The notes: generated by a model not told the origin, from the letters alone. Shown: positions 51,531-61,049, counted from the stretch's first letter. The stretch is DNA of 64,000 bases from QHXW01 sp963752965 (GCA_963752965.1 CAVWAJ010000006.1:62001-126000), one strand, 5' to 3'. Numbers and translations are program-made.

Positions 51531-52490
51531 ATGAGGAAAAAGGTTACGGTTATCGGATCAGGAAACGTCGGCGCTAGCTGTGCTCTCCGTTTGGCCAGTA
51601 GAGGGCTGGCCGACGTAGTGCTCGTGGACGTTCTGGAGGGTCTTCCGCAAGGCAAGGCCTTGGACATGCTCCAGGCTGGCCCCATCGCGGGAGTTGACGT
51701 CAGAATCACTGGCGGCAACGACTATGAGGCAACTGCAGACTCAGACGTTGTAGTGGTGACCGCCGGTTTCGCTCGTAAGCCTGGGATGAGCCGGGACGAC
51801 CTCTTATGGGCGAACTACGACGTCGTCAAAGGAACGGTGGGGCAGGCAATCATGTATTCACAGGATTCCATTCTTATCGTAGTGACCAACCCGCTCGACG
51901 CCATGTGTCACGTGGCACACCAAGTGAGCGGCTTTCCTAAGAACCGTGTGATGGGAATGGCCGGCATTCTGGACACAGCTCGCTTCCGCACTTTCATTGC
52001 CGAGGCATTGGGTGTTTCAACGGAAGACGTCATGACCTTAGTCCTGGGCGGCCACGGCGACACGATGGTGCCCTTGGTGCGGTATACGAGCGTAGCAGGG
52101 ATGCCTCTGACCGACTTGATGACCGCCGAGATCATCCAGAGCATCGTGAAGCGCACCCGGGACGCGGGGGCCGAGATCGTTAAGTATTTGAAGACCGGCA
52201 GTGCTTACTATGCTCCGTCGGCAGCCGTAGTCGAGATGGTGGATTCGATTCTCGGTGACAGGAAGCGGGTGCTGCCCTGCTCTGCGTACCTGGAAGGCGA
52301 GTATGGGATCCAAAACCTTTTTGTCGGTGTGCCGGTCAAGCTCGGAGCACGAGGCATCGAACAAATCTTTGAAGCCAGGCTAAGTGAGGAGGAGAGCGCG
52401 GCTCTGCACAAAAGTGCTGCCTCCGTCAAAGAGTTAGTTGACTTGATGGCACCCAAGCTGAGTCTAGCGACGGCCACCGCCGTTAGCTGA
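51531..52490 (+). CDS. mdh: Malate dehydrogenase (LDH-like type)
   Basis: The protein has 319 residues from ATG 51531 behind GAAGGAGGG; the in-frame ATG 51516 overlaps the icd stop and lacks a Shine-Dalgarno. The NAD site is KVTVIGSGNVGASCALRL, with Asp (VVLVDV) after beta-2 indicating NAD preference. Substrate Arg residues lie in FARKPGMSRDDLL and the catalytic His in GGHGDTMVPLVRY. It is the short-chain tetrameric LDH-like MDH found in many non-proteobacteria. Confidence 0.94.
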   Translation: MRKKVTVIGSGNVGASCALRLASRGLADVVLVDVLEGLPQGKALDMLQAGPIAGVDVRITGGNDYEATADSDVVVVTAGFARKPGMSRDDLLWANYDVVKGTVGQAIMYSQDSILIVVTNPLDAMCHVAHQVSGFPKNRVMGMAGILDTARFRTFIAEALGVSTEDVMTLVLGGHGDTMVPLVRYTSVAGMPLTDLMTAEIIQSIVKRTRDAGAEIVKYLKTGSAYYAPSAAVVEMVDSILGDRKRVLPCSAYLEGEYGIQNLFVGVPVKLGARGIEQIFEARLSEEESAALHKSAASVKELVDLMAPKLSLATATAVS

Positions 52491-52630
52491 GTAATCCCAT
52501 TCTCGGAGCCCTTCCAGGACTTAATGCGGCACGAAGTGGGCGCGGGTAGGCAGTTAAGAGTGTGAAAGGGGCGGGACGCGATTGAATGCTTTCCGTTCTA
52601 AAGGTAGTGGACTCTCGCTAGGGGCAAGCC

Positions 52631-52921
52631 ATGACCGACGCACCTCCAATGCCGACTTCGAGCCGCAAGCCCCGCGGAAGAATCTATATCGACTGGAGTC
52701 GCTGCAAGGGTTGCGGGTTCTGCATAGAGTTCTGTCCCCCTAAGGTACTGGCCTTCGCCGCATCGTACAACGACCACGGCTATCACCCCCCTCGACTCAT
52801 CCGGGAAGACGGCTGCACGGGCTGCGACCTCTGCGGTCTCTATTGTCCTGACTTCGCCATATTCGGAGTTCGCGAGCCCATCGCGGCTCAGCCCGAAAAG
52901 GAAGGCGCCAGTGAAAGCTAA
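52631..52921 (+). CDS. korD: 2-oxoacid:ferredoxin oxidoreductase delta subunit (ferredoxin)
   Basis: The protein has 96 residues with two [4Fe-4S] motifs (CKGCGFCIEFCPP, CTGCDLCGLYCPD), the KorD/PorD domain. It starts at ATG 52631 with AGGGG just upstream and overlaps korA by 11 bases. It receives electrons from the TPP-dependent core and passes them to soluble ferredoxin. Confidence 0.92.
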   Translation: MTDAPPMPTSSRKPRGRIYIDWSRCKGCGFCIEFCPPKVLAFAASYNDHGYHPPRLIREDGCTGCDLCGLYCPDFAIFGVREPIAAQPEKEGASES

Positions 52922-54065
52922 CCCGAAGGCCGTGCTCACGGGCACGCACTTCATAGACGGCGATCAGGCCTGCTGTGAGGGTGCGCTTGCTGCAGGAGCC
53001 GATTTCGCCGCGGGTTACCCCATCACACCTTCGACGGAGATCGTCGAACGGTTTGCTTCGCGAATTCCTACCGTCGGCGGCGTCTTCCTTCAGATGGAAG
53101 ACGAACTCGCGTCCTCTATTGCCATCCTCGGAGCAACTTGGGGGGGTGCGAAGGCCTTCACCGTAACCTCAGGCCCGGGATTCTCGCTGATGATGGAGCA
53201 CATCGGCTACGCGGCCATGACCGAGACTCCGTGCGTATTTGTGGACGTGCAACGCGGCGGACCCTCGACGGGGCTGCCCACACTTCCTGGCCAAGGGGAC
53301 ATGATGCAAGCCCGCTGGGGCTCGCACGGGGATTATGAAATCATCGCCCTGTGTCCCAACTCGCCGCAGGAGTGCTTCGACCTGATGATCGATGCGTTCA
53401 ACCTGGCGGAGCAATACCGCACGCCGGTTATGTTCATGATGGACGAGTGCGTCGGGCACATGACGGAAAAAGTGATCATCCCTCCGGCGGGCGAAATCGA
53501 GATTCTGCCCCGGCGCTACACAGCGCTGCCCCCGGAGCAATATCGCCCTTTCCGGCCCTGTTCTGAAGGCATTCCAGAAATGGTGAAGGCCGGCGAGGGC
53601 TATCGCATCCACGTGACAGGGCTGACACACGACGAGCAGGGTTACCCCGCGATGGACTGGCAAACGCAGCAGAAACTGGTAGGACGGCTGGTGGAGAAGA
53701 TTCGCAGGAATGCGTCCAAGATTGTGCGCTATGAAGAAAGGCATACCAAGGATGCCGAAGTCATAGTGGTGGCTTATGGCATCACATCGCGAATCGGTTT
53801 GCGGGCGATAGCGATGGCTCGAGAGGAGGGAATCCGGGCGGGACTGCACCGCCCCATCGTGGTATGGCCGTTCCCGGATGATCGCATCCGCAAGCTCGCC
53901 GGAAAGGTGCAGGGTTTTGTTGTGGTCGAGATGAATTACGGCCAGATGTTTTACGAGGTCGAACGCTGCGCGGCGGGAGCGCGCACGCTGCTGGTCCCTC
54001 ATGGTGGCGGAACTGTCCACGAGCCGAAGGAAATCTTGGCAGCGATTCGGGAGGCAGTTCGATGA
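52911..54065 (+). CDS. korA: 2-oxoglutarate:ferredoxin oxidoreductase alpha subunit
   Basis: The protein has 384 residues from GTG 52911 inside korD. The pyrimidine-binding POR_N domain begins with AAGYPITPSTEIVERF and contains the TSGPGFSLMMEHIGYA loop; domain II lies at the C-terminus. The family sequence with MMDECVGHM and the separate alpha/beta/gamma/delta gene set fit KorA/VorA-type enzymes. With gltA-icd-mdh beside it, 2-oxoglutarate is the likely substrate. Confidence 0.92.
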   Translation: MKANPKAVLTGTHFIDGDQACCEGALAAGADFAAGYPITPSTEIVERFASRIPTVGGVFLQMEDELASSIAILGATWGGAKAFTVTSGPGFSLMMEHIGYAAMTETPCVFVDVQRGGPSTGLPTLPGQGDMMQARWGSHGDYEIIALCPNSPQECFDLMIDAFNLAEQYRTPVMFMMDECVGHMTEKVIIPPAGEIEILPRRYTALPPEQYRPFRPCSEGIPEMVKAGEGYRIHVTGLTHDEQGYPAMDWQTQQKLVGRLVEKIRRNASKIVRYEERHTKDAEVIVVAYGITSRIGLRAIAMAREEGIRAGLHRPIVVWPFPDDRIRKLAGKVQGFVVVEMNYGQMFYEVERCAAGARTLLVPHGGGTVHEPKEILAAIREAVR

Positions 54066-54931
54066 GAGAAGCAACCACTCCTTGCCAGCCGATCAACCCC
54101 GTCGAGCCATTTCTCAGAACCGAGCGGATGCCGCACATCTGGTGCCCTGGGTGCGGTATCGGCACCACCGTTAACTGCTTCGCACGCGCCCTGGTGGAGT
54201 CGAAGATTTCACCCGACAAGGTTGCGGTCGTCTCCGGCATTGGCTGCACCGGTCGCGTGGCTGGGTATCTGCACCTGGATTCCTTTCACACCACGCACGG
54301 CCGCGCCATTCCCTTTGCCACCGGCCTCAAGCTGGCTGACCCGAGCCTGACGGTGGTGGTGTACAGCGGCGATGGGGACCTGATTGCCATCGGCGGCAAC
54401 CATTTCATCCACGCAGCGCGTCGCAACGTCGACATAAAGGTCATCTGCGTAAATAATTTCATCTATGGAATGACCGGGGGCCAAGTCGGGCCCACGACCC
54501 CGATTGGCGCACTGGCCACCACTGCACCGTATGGTTGCTTTGAGCGTCCCTTCAACCTGCCCTTCCTCGCGGAGTCCTCGGGGGCCGTTTACGTGGCCCG
54601 CTGGACGGCTTATCACGTCCGCTTCATCGCGCATTCCATGATGGAGGCATTCAACAAGACAGGGTTCTGCTTCATCGAGATCATTGCCCCGTGCCCCACT
54701 CTCTATCAACGCCGGAACCATCTGGGCGACGGGCTAGATACAATGAAGTACTACAAGCAGAAGAGCGTTATCAAGAATGGTGCTAACACGAAAGACGTGG
54801 AGCTTGACTTCCAGGGACAGATAATCGTTGGCAAGTTTGTCGATATCGAGAGGCCAGCACTGAAACAAACGATCGACCGGCAACTACAGCAGGCTCTGGG
54901 AAGCCGCTATTCGGGCGTGGGAGGACCGTGA
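54062..54931 (+). CDS. korB: 2-oxoglutarate:ferredoxin oxidoreductase beta subunit
   Basis: The protein has 289 residues from ATG 54062, overlapping korA. A TPP-binding subunit: HIWCPGCGIGTT, GRAIPFATGLKLADP, the GDGDLIAIGGNHFIHAARRN motif that binds Mg-TPP diphosphate, and NNFIYGMTGGQ. No additional ferredoxin domain. It forms the catalytic core with KorA. Confidence 0.93.
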   Translation: MREATTPCQPINPVEPFLRTERMPHIWCPGCGIGTTVNCFARALVESKISPDKVAVVSGIGCTGRVAGYLHLDSFHTTHGRAIPFATGLKLADPSLTVVVYSGDGDLIAIGGNHFIHAARRNVDIKVICVNNFIYGMTGGQVGPTTPIGALATTAPYGCFERPFNLPFLAESSGAVYVARWTAYHVRFIAHSMMEAFNKTGFCFIEIIAPCPTLYQRRNHLGDGLDTMKYYKQKSVIKNGANTKDVELDFQGQIIVGKFVDIERPALKQTIDRQLQQALGSRYSGVGGP

Positions 54932-55494
54932 TGGGCTCGACCGAGATCCGCATTGCGGGCTTTGGAGGCCAAGGGGTGATTTTGGCAGGGATGATTATCG
55001 GCAGGGCGGCGTCTATCTACGATGGCAAGTACGTTACGCTCACACAGAGCTTTGGCCCTGAGGCACGCGGCAGTGCTTGCAGTGTACAGTTGATCGTTTC
55101 CCCTGAACCCATCCTCTACCCCTACATCACCAGCCCTGACATCCTCGCGGTGATGTCGCAGGAGGCGTATGGGTGCTTTGCCTCGGGGCTCCAGCCCCAT
55201 GGCACGCTGATCTACGAAGAAGAATTGGTGAGGCCCGGTCACAAGGCGCACACCGCAACAACATTCAGCATTCCCGCTACGCGACTGGCTGAGGAACTGG
55301 GTCGCAAACTGGTTTTGAATGTCGTGATCGTGGGGTTCACCATCGCCGTGACCGGCATTGTCAGCCCAGAGGCTGCACGAAAAGCCATCCGCGATTCGGT
55401 CCCTCCCGGAACAGAACCGCTTAATCTCGCGGCACTCGAAACAGGGCTAGACTTCGGGTTGAGTCGAGTTCGGAACGTCTGCGACGTGGCGTGA
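54931..55494 (+). CDS. korC: 2-oxoglutarate:ferredoxin oxidoreductase gamma subunit
   Basis: The protein has 187 residues from ATG 54931 (GGGAGG upstream), overlapping korB by one base; the GTG at 54928 is a less likely start. POR gamma domain: IRIAGFGGQGVILAG, FGPEARGSACSVQLIVS and LNVVIVGFTIAVTG. It completes the four-subunit enzyme in order D-A-B-C. Confidence 0.92.
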   Translation: MGSTEIRIAGFGGQGVILAGMIIGRAASIYDGKYVTLTQSFGPEARGSACSVQLIVSPEPILYPYITSPDILAVMSQEAYGCFASGLQPHGTLIYEEELVRPGHKAHTATTFSIPATRLAEELGRKLVLNVVIVGFTIAVTGIVSPEAARKAIRDSVPPGTEPLNLAALETGLDFGLSRVRNVCDVA

Positions 55495-55537
55495 ACGCGA
55501 GTGTGAGCGCAAACGTCGCCATCGCGGGAAGAAGAGT

Positions 55538-56155
55538 ATGCGAAATCACAAAACGGAACAGTTGATTGAAGAGCTGCTCGGGATCGCACACGTATTCTGC
55601 GCCGCTGCATGCGGCGTCATGGAGGAGAAACTACTCTCCGAGGCTATGAACCAGCCTGTTACTCCGTCGCAACTGAAGATTCTAAAGCTGTTGAACCTTT
55701 CCGACTCGCGGAATGTTGGCGAAGTGGCAGCATTTCTTGGGGTGAGCGACGCCGCCGCGAGTAAGTCGGTGGACCGCCTGGTACGGTCTAGGTATCTGCG
55801 GCGCACCGACGGGCAATCAGACCGTCGCAGCAGCGAACTATCGCTCACCGCGGCCGGTCAGAAGCTCCTGAATCGCTACGACGGCGCCAAGAACCGGAAA
55901 CTTGTCAAGGTCTTCCGGAACTTTGCCCAGGATGAACTGCGCAGCGGAGCCGAGCTCCTCGAACGCCTCACGAAGGAGATCGTGACCCATTCCGCCAACC
56001 CGCAGCAGGATATTTGCCTGCAGTGCGGCATTTATCTGCAGAAGCGCTGCCTGGTGCAGGAGGCCGTCTCCGTTGAATGCCCGTATCATGCACGAAGGAA
56101 GAAACGAGATGCGAAAAGTCATACAACGCAAATTGAAATCCCAACGCGAGCCTAA
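55538..56155 (+). CDS. MarR-family regulator with a Cys-rich C-terminal tail
   Basis: The protein has 205 residues. The winged HTH spans ~35-110 (PVTPSQLKILKLLNLSD, VGEVAAFLGVSDAAASKSVD, wing RRTDGQSDRRSSELSLT). After the dimerisation helix comes an extra motif, ICLQCGIYLQKRC, then ECPYHARRKK: four Cys and a His spaced like a zinc or Fe-S site. Ordinary MarR proteins (about 140-160 residues) lack it. Placed 43 bases after korC, it may sense redox state or oxygen and control the kor or hydrogenase genes; this is inference. Confidence 0.85.
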   Translation: MRNHKTEQLIEELLGIAHVFCAAACGVMEEKLLSEAMNQPVTPSQLKILKLLNLSDSRNVGEVAAFLGVSDAAASKSVDRLVRSRYLRRTDGQSDRRSSELSLTAAGQKLLNRYDGAKNRKLVKVFRNFAQDELRSGAELLERLTKEIVTHSANPQQDICLQCGIYLQKRCLVQEAVSVECPYHARRKKRDAKSHTTQIEIPTRA

Positions 56156-56412
56156 AAGCCAGACTGGGGAGCCCTGGCGACCGGACCCGGTGGTGCAGCG
56201 GAGAGGCAGCGGAGGACTAAAGCCGGCCCGCCCATGCGCCTCCTATTCCCTTTCGCCAACTATTCATCACCTTATGAAGCCCTGCGGGGCGCGGTAAAGT
56301 TCTCGGGCTCTCGGACATTTCGGCTATCCTGGTTGTAGCAGCTCGCCCGAAATTCGGGATAGCGTATACCCTGCTCCCCGGCGGCTACTGACAATTCAGC
56401 GAATCTTACGCG

Positions 56413-56784
56413 ATGGAATACCCGTCAGGTTTTCCGCAACAGTCCCGCGCAGCTGTCGAGGCCGAAGAGGTACGGGCGAGCCGGGATTTCGAACGAGCCA
56501 GGCAAAAGGTCCCTGGATCCCTGTATGGACCAGGAGAGGATCTGGCGGCAGAAGTCAGAAAGTACATCCTGCGCATATATGCCGTGTTTGTTCGGGAGGC
56601 CTGCAAGCTCGGGGGTGTCTGGGGTGTCGATTGCATCCGATCATGGGCGCGTGAGTTTCTCAGCATGCTCACCAGCAAGGCATGGAGCGAAAAGGGCTAT
56701 GACACAGGCGGAACGACGTATCCCGGGCAGATACGACCTGTCCATGGCGAATTAGCAAATTGGCCTGAATGTGGTAGTTCTTGA
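56413..56784 (+). CDS. Hypothetical protein, probably C-terminally truncated
   Basis: The frame has 123 codons. The first ~100 are protein-like and helical (MEYPSGFPQQSRAAVEAEEV, LAAEVRKYILRIYAVFVREA). They resemble an uncharacterised protein type I recall from Acidobacteriota, longer than this one. The last ~25 codons lose that character just before the rve-type IS relic. Function unknown. It may be an IS-truncated gene. Confidence 0.45.
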   Translation: MEYPSGFPQQSRAAVEAEEVRASRDFERARQKVPGSLYGPGEDLAAEVRKYILRIYAVFVREACKLGGVWGVDCIRSWAREFLSMLTSKAWSEKGYDTGGTTYPGQIRPVHGELANWPECGSS

Positions 56785-56805
56785 GGTGCTGATACCATTG
56801 CCGGG

Positions 56806-57890
56806 ATGCGCGACTTCCTCATCCTGTTCGTTCATTTGGTCGTCACCGTGGCCCGACTGGCAAAGCCGGGCGGACTCCGTTCCGTTGTTGCCGAATCCGT
56901 GCTGGTCCGGCATCAACTACGGGTCCTCAATCGCGCACGTAAGCGTGCACCCAACCTGCGCGCCGCGGATCGGTTCAACGCCGGTTTGTGTACCCTTTTC
57001 ATGCGCCCGGCACGCGTCCTCCGTTCCGCCATCGCGCTGAAGCCTTCCACTCTGTTGCATCTGCACAGTGTGCTGAGGAAACGAAAATACCGCATGCTGT
57101 TTTCGCCCGTGAGCGGGCAGCGGCCCGGCCCGAAGGGACCGAACAAAGCCCTCATCGACGCCGTCGTTGCCATGAAACGGCGTAATCCCAACTGGGGCTG
57201 TCCCCGCATCGCTCAGCAGATCGCGCTGGCCTTCGGCGTCGAGATCGACAAGGATGTTGTTCGTCGTCTCCTGAGTGTTCATTACCGGCCGGAAGCGGAT
57301 GCGGGAGGAGGTCCTGGCTTACGTTTCTCGGCCATATGAAGGACAGTTTGTGGAGCTGCGATTTATTCCGATGCGAATCGGCAACCCTGAGAACACATTG
57401 GGTCCTCGTTGTGATGGACCAATTTACGCGTCGCGTCATTGGGTTTGGCGTGCACCGCGGCATCGTGGATGGAGTGGCGCTGTGCCGGATGTTGCGCCGA
57501 GCGATTCGCGGGCACAGTCTGCCAAAATACCTCAGCTCGGATCATGATCCGCTGTATCGATTCCACCAATGGCAAGCCAATCTTCGGGTACTCGGGGTCA
57601 CCGAAATCAAGACTGTTCCTTACGTGCCGCTTTCGCATCCCTTCGTAGAGCGACTGATCGGGACAGTTCGGCGCGAGTACCTCGACCGGATCCTATTCTG
57701 GACCACGGCCGATCTGGAGACGAAGCTGATCGATTTTCAGCATTACTATAATGGCCATCGAACGCATGCCGGGCTGGAAGGCCGCCTGCCAGAACCGGCT
57801 GTTACCGGATCGATGTCACCAATAGGTCTCGATTCGTACCAGTGGCGGAGGCACTGTCGAGGCTTGTACCAGACTCCAATCGCCTCGTGA
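56806..57890 (+). pseudogene. rve-type transposase (second type), frameshifted
   Basis: Two frames together give one transposase. 56806-57339 carries the N-terminal part (RSVVAESVLVRHQLRVLNRA, MKRRNPNWGCPRIAQQIALA). 57310-57890 carries the catalytic part (WLTFLGHMKDSLWSCDLFRC, DQFTRRVIGFGVHRG, SSDHDPLY, HPFVERLIGTVRREYLD). The shift lies near 57308 (GGP to WLTF). It differs from the transposase at 59374. The frame change disrupts it unless it is translationally programmed; no slippery heptamer is evident. The IS ends were not determined. Confidence 0.75.
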
Positions 57891-58145
57891 TTCTATCAAT
57901 TCGCCATTCTACCTCTTGGACAGCCATTTCAACCCCGGCAGGGGTAGTCTGCTGGTATCCCCCGCATTGGGGGGAGTGATCTGGCTCTCGGGAGTGCTTC
58001 TCATAGTTTTCTTGTGGGTGTATTTTCAAGTAAAGTCACGGCAACTTTCCGGAGGAAGAGCCTGACGGCGGACTGTGCACCCCCGCTGTGATGCGCGGGT
58101 TCCCCAAATGAAGACTAGAAAACGGATTTCTGTAAACTGCCCGCT

Positions 58146-58976
58146 TCATCCTAACTTTTTTCTGGCGAACGGCTTGGCAAAGGCGGCGGGAGGATTGTGT
58201 CCACGCACTGCGAAGGCTTTACGGTAGCATTCCATGGCTTTGCCTTTGTCGCCGAGTTTTTCGTAGGTCTCGCCGATCAGGCACTGGATGAAAGCGTCGT
58301 TCGGATTGGCCTTCTCGAGATCGGCTAACGCGGTTTTGTAGTCGCCCAGGTAAAACGCCACGTAGCCGGTTAGATAAGGCAAGAACGTCTCCTGTTGCGC
58401 GCGCAAGCCGCTCATTTTCTCCAGCTCGGTTTTGGCTGCCGCCACGTGCTTTTCAGCCTCGGCCTTATTGCCGCGGCGGGCGGCGATGCGCGCCAGAGCA
58501 TGCTCATAGCGGTATTCCCAGAGGGCTTTGCGGTCGGCGTCAATGTTGGGCTCCTTCAGACCCAGATCGTGACCCTTCTTGTACCATTCGCCGGCGGCAT
58601 CCAGGTCGCCGGTTTCGATGCAGACGCGGGCCGCCTCATCGGCCATTTCACCCCCCTGGTAGAAGGCTCTGCCGGGGTCGGCGGCTTCCTGCGTTACCCA
58701 GTAATCAATGACTTTCTGTTCGTACTCGACAGTCTTGGCGCAGTTGCTCTCGAAAGCCCACGACATCGCCATGCTGCGCTCGGCACTGGCCTTAGCCGCC
58801 GGGCTGGGCGCGGTATCGATGGCTTTCTGGAGGAGTTCCCGTGCTTCCGGACCTTTGCCGTCGAGATCGAGTTGGGTGGCCTGATTGATAAGCGGCGAAC
58901 CGCCCCGGCCACTCTGTGGAGCCTGTGCGCAGAGGGGAAGAGCAGACAAAAGACAAAAAGCGACGGTGGCTCTCAT
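58146..58976 (-). CDS. Secreted TPR-like protein
   Basis: The protein has 276 residues from ATG 58976 with a signal peptide (MRATVAFCLLSALPLCAQAP). Helical repeats in the TPR style follow: DLDGKGPEARELLQKAID, GDLDAAGEWYKKGHDLGL, YLGDYKTALADLEKANPNDA and IQCLIGETYEKLGDKGKAME. It is probably periplasmic and scaffolding. The longer frame to 59072 is rejected because it places the signal peptide internally. No operon partner is seen. Confidence 0.8.
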   Translation of the reverse strand: MRATVAFCLLSALPLCAQAPQSGRGGSPLINQATQLDLDGKGPEARELLQKAIDTAPSPAAKASAERSMAMSWAFESNCAKTVEYEQKVIDYWVTQEAADPGRAFYQGGEMADEAARVCIETGDLDAAGEWYKKGHDLGLKEPNIDADRKALWEYRYEHALARIAARRGNKAEAEKHVAAAKTELEKMSGLRAQQETFLPYLTGYVAFYLGDYKTALADLEKANPNDAFIQCLIGETYEKLGDKGKAMECYRKAFAVRGHNPPAAFAKPFARKKLG

Positions 58977-59053
58977 GGGGCAGATTATCGCATAACATTT
59001 CCGCTCCGACCCCTTGCCCTCCCGGATGATTGGTGACCAATAGGCGACTGTTG

Positions 59054-59287
59054 TCACGGATACAGCTCCCACGGCGCGCGCGCAAAACCCGGCGCCATTT
59101 CCCGGCCGAAGCGGAGCGGCGGCCGCCCGCTCTCAAATGCCCCAATATCCGGTGCCGCGCCAGTATAATCGTCATTAAAGCCCGGCAGGCGGACGCCCGC
59201 GTCAATCGCCGGATTTTTCACCTGGACCACCGGATCATCGTCAATCACAACTTTCTCCGTGATGGAGGCCGTCCTGGCTGTAGCCAA
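59054..59287 (-). pseudogene. C-terminal scrap of a parallel beta-helix surface protein
   Basis: It reads NPAIDAGVRLPGFNDDYTGA followed by APDIGAFESGRPPLRFGREM, the characteristic end of right-handed beta-helix/'choice-of-anchor Q' secreted proteins. The N-terminal part is missing on the side where the rve-type IS lies (59300 onward), so the IS or a related deletion removed it. Confidence 0.6.
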
Positions 59288-59373
59288 AAGCTCCTGGGGG
59301 TATCAAATCAGTAGCTTGCGATCCGGGGTCGCAGTTGTACCTTGGATGTGTCATGGGATGTTACAACGGTTGA

Positions 59374-60414
59374 TTGCTCCACTTGATTCCCGCATTCCTG
59401 GCGGCCGTCCGCGTGTTCTTCCGCAGTCGCGTGGATACCTCGCTTGAAGTCCTCGCTCTGCGGCAACAGGTCGCCGTACTCAAACGAAAACGGTCGCGAC
59501 CGTCACTGAATCACCTCGACCGCTTCTTCTGGACCGCGCTGCGGCACATATGGCCGCGATGGTCGGATGTTCTGGTCATCGTGAAGCCGGAGACGGTGAT
59601 CGGATGGCATCGGGCGGGCTTTCGCCTGTACTGGCGCTGGCGATCGCGGTCACGCGGCGGCCGACCCAGGCTGAGCGAGGAGGTTCGGAGTCTCATTCGC
59701 CGCATGGCCGCCGAAAATTCGAGTTGGGGAGCGCCGAGGATCCACGGGGAACTTCTGAAGGTCGGCTTCGAGGTCTCCGAGCGTACTGTCGCCAGATATC
59801 TGCGACGCTTGCGGCGCCGCGGCGATCCCGCCAAACACTGGCTCGCTTTCCTCGCTAACCATCGTGAGGTGATCGTTGCGTTTGACTTGTTTACAGTGCC
59901 CACCCTGACATTCCAGCTCCTATATTGTTTCTTCGTCATAGAGCATGGCCGGCGCAGGGTTCTGCATTTTAACGTCACTCGCCATCCGACCGCTGATTGG
60001 GTCGTGCAACAGTTGCGTGAAGCATTTCCCGACGCGGTTCGGTATCGTTATGCCATCCTCGACCACGACTCGAAATTCGATGCCGATGTGATTGCCTTTC
60101 TGAAGGCTACTGGCTTGGAGCCGAAGCGCACGAGTGTGCAGGCACCCTGGCAAGATGGGGTTGCGGAACGCTGGGTCGGAAGCTGCCGCCGCGAGATTCT
60201 CGATCATGTCATCGCGCTGAACGAACGACATCTGCGGCGGGTAATTCGTGATTACGTGAACTACCATCACGACGACCGGATCCACGATTCCCTCGATAAG
60301 GATACGCCGAGTCGCCGAAAAGTTGACAGCAAGCCTTCGGCGGCCGCGACGGTGATCTCCAGTGCCCGGCTGGGCGGCCTTCATCATCGATATAGCTGGC
60401 GCGAAGCTGCATAG
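59374..60414 (+). CDS. rve-type (IS3/IS481-like) transposase, intact
   Basis: The protein has 346 residues from TTG 59374. N-terminal helices (SLEVLALRQQVAVLKRKRSR), an HTH-like segment (SWGAPRIHGELLKVGFEVSE) and the catalytic core with Asp in VIVAFDLFTVPT, Asp in AILDHDSKFDAD and Glu in DGVAERWVGSCRREILD. It ends HHRYSWREAA. It is the full version of the truncated copy at 16899-17520. The exact IS ends are not determined; a ~250-base tail after the stop is shared by both copies. Confidence 0.88.
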   Translation: MLHLIPAFLAAVRVFFRSRVDTSLEVLALRQQVAVLKRKRSRPSLNHLDRFFWTALRHIWPRWSDVLVIVKPETVIGWHRAGFRLYWRWRSRSRGGRPRLSEEVRSLIRRMAAENSSWGAPRIHGELLKVGFEVSERTVARYLRRLRRRGDPAKHWLAFLANHREVIVAFDLFTVPTLTFQLLYCFFVIEHGRRRVLHFNVTRHPTADWVVQQLREAFPDAVRYRYAILDHDSKFDADVIAFLKATGLEPKRTSVQAPWQDGVAERWVGSCRREILDHVIALNERHLRRVIRDYVNYHHDDRIHDSLDKDTPSRRKVDSKPSAAATVISSARLGGLHHRYSWREAA

Positions 60415-60764
60415 CGATCTCGGACCTGCCGACTCGATGCTGTTCTTTGCGGTCCAGCGCTGCTGACGCTGCTCAACGACCAGCGGATCTCAGGGTCCAG
60501 AAGGGACCCACTGGTGCTCTCGTCGCGGAGAGCCGATTCTTCCATACTGCTGTTTCACCATCTACGGCCGTTTGGCCCCCAAAATGACACGCGCCGGCGC
60601 AACGTGTGCCGGACCAGTGCAGTGTTGCTCAACGTTCGTCAGGATCAAACGCGGTTTTGGCTACGCACAGGGGCTCGATCTCAATCAAGGAGGCCGGCGA
60701 CCCCATGCCACGAATTCTGCACGATCTTAAACCGCCTTCCGCCCGCCAGCTCTCCGCACGCAAT
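60415..60764. repeat. IS tail and unresolved sequence
   Basis: The stretch 60415-60665 matches the tail of the other copy (16640-16898, minus strand) and so belongs to the insertion sequence. The rest, to 60764, holds no recognised gene. Confidence 0.5.
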
Positions 60765-61049
60765 TTACTGATACTTGGGGTGCGTGTCTCCTTCGCGTGG
60801 AAAGAACCGGCATGTAGTTTTCCCTGCGGCCGCGAATTCAGCGGGCAGTACGTACGGGTGGTCCCCACGATCGAACTGATTGGCGAGATACAGTTTCACG
60901 CGCTCTAGGATCTGGGCTGCCTCCCGATTCGGCCTAGCCAGGTGACTCAGGCGAATCAACAAGGCCTCCACATCGCGAAAATCAGCCTCTCTCACAACAC
61001 AAGTATGCGCCCGAACTGATGCCGCCTGTGCCGGAGGCGCCAAAGGCAC
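60765..61049 (-). CDS. Small hypothetical protein (uncertain)
   Basis: The frame has 94 codons (GTG 61049, or a later GTG at ~60995). The last ~75 residues look protein-like (DVEALLIRLSHLARPNREAA, then QILERVKLYLANQF). No family recognised and no clear Shine-Dalgarno. It could be a small helical protein or a chance frame. Confidence 0.3.
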   Translation of the reverse strand: MPLAPPAQAASVRAHTCVVREADFRDVEALLIRLSHLARPNREAAQILERVKLYLANQFDRGDHPYVLPAEFAAAGKTTCRFFPREGDTHPKYQ

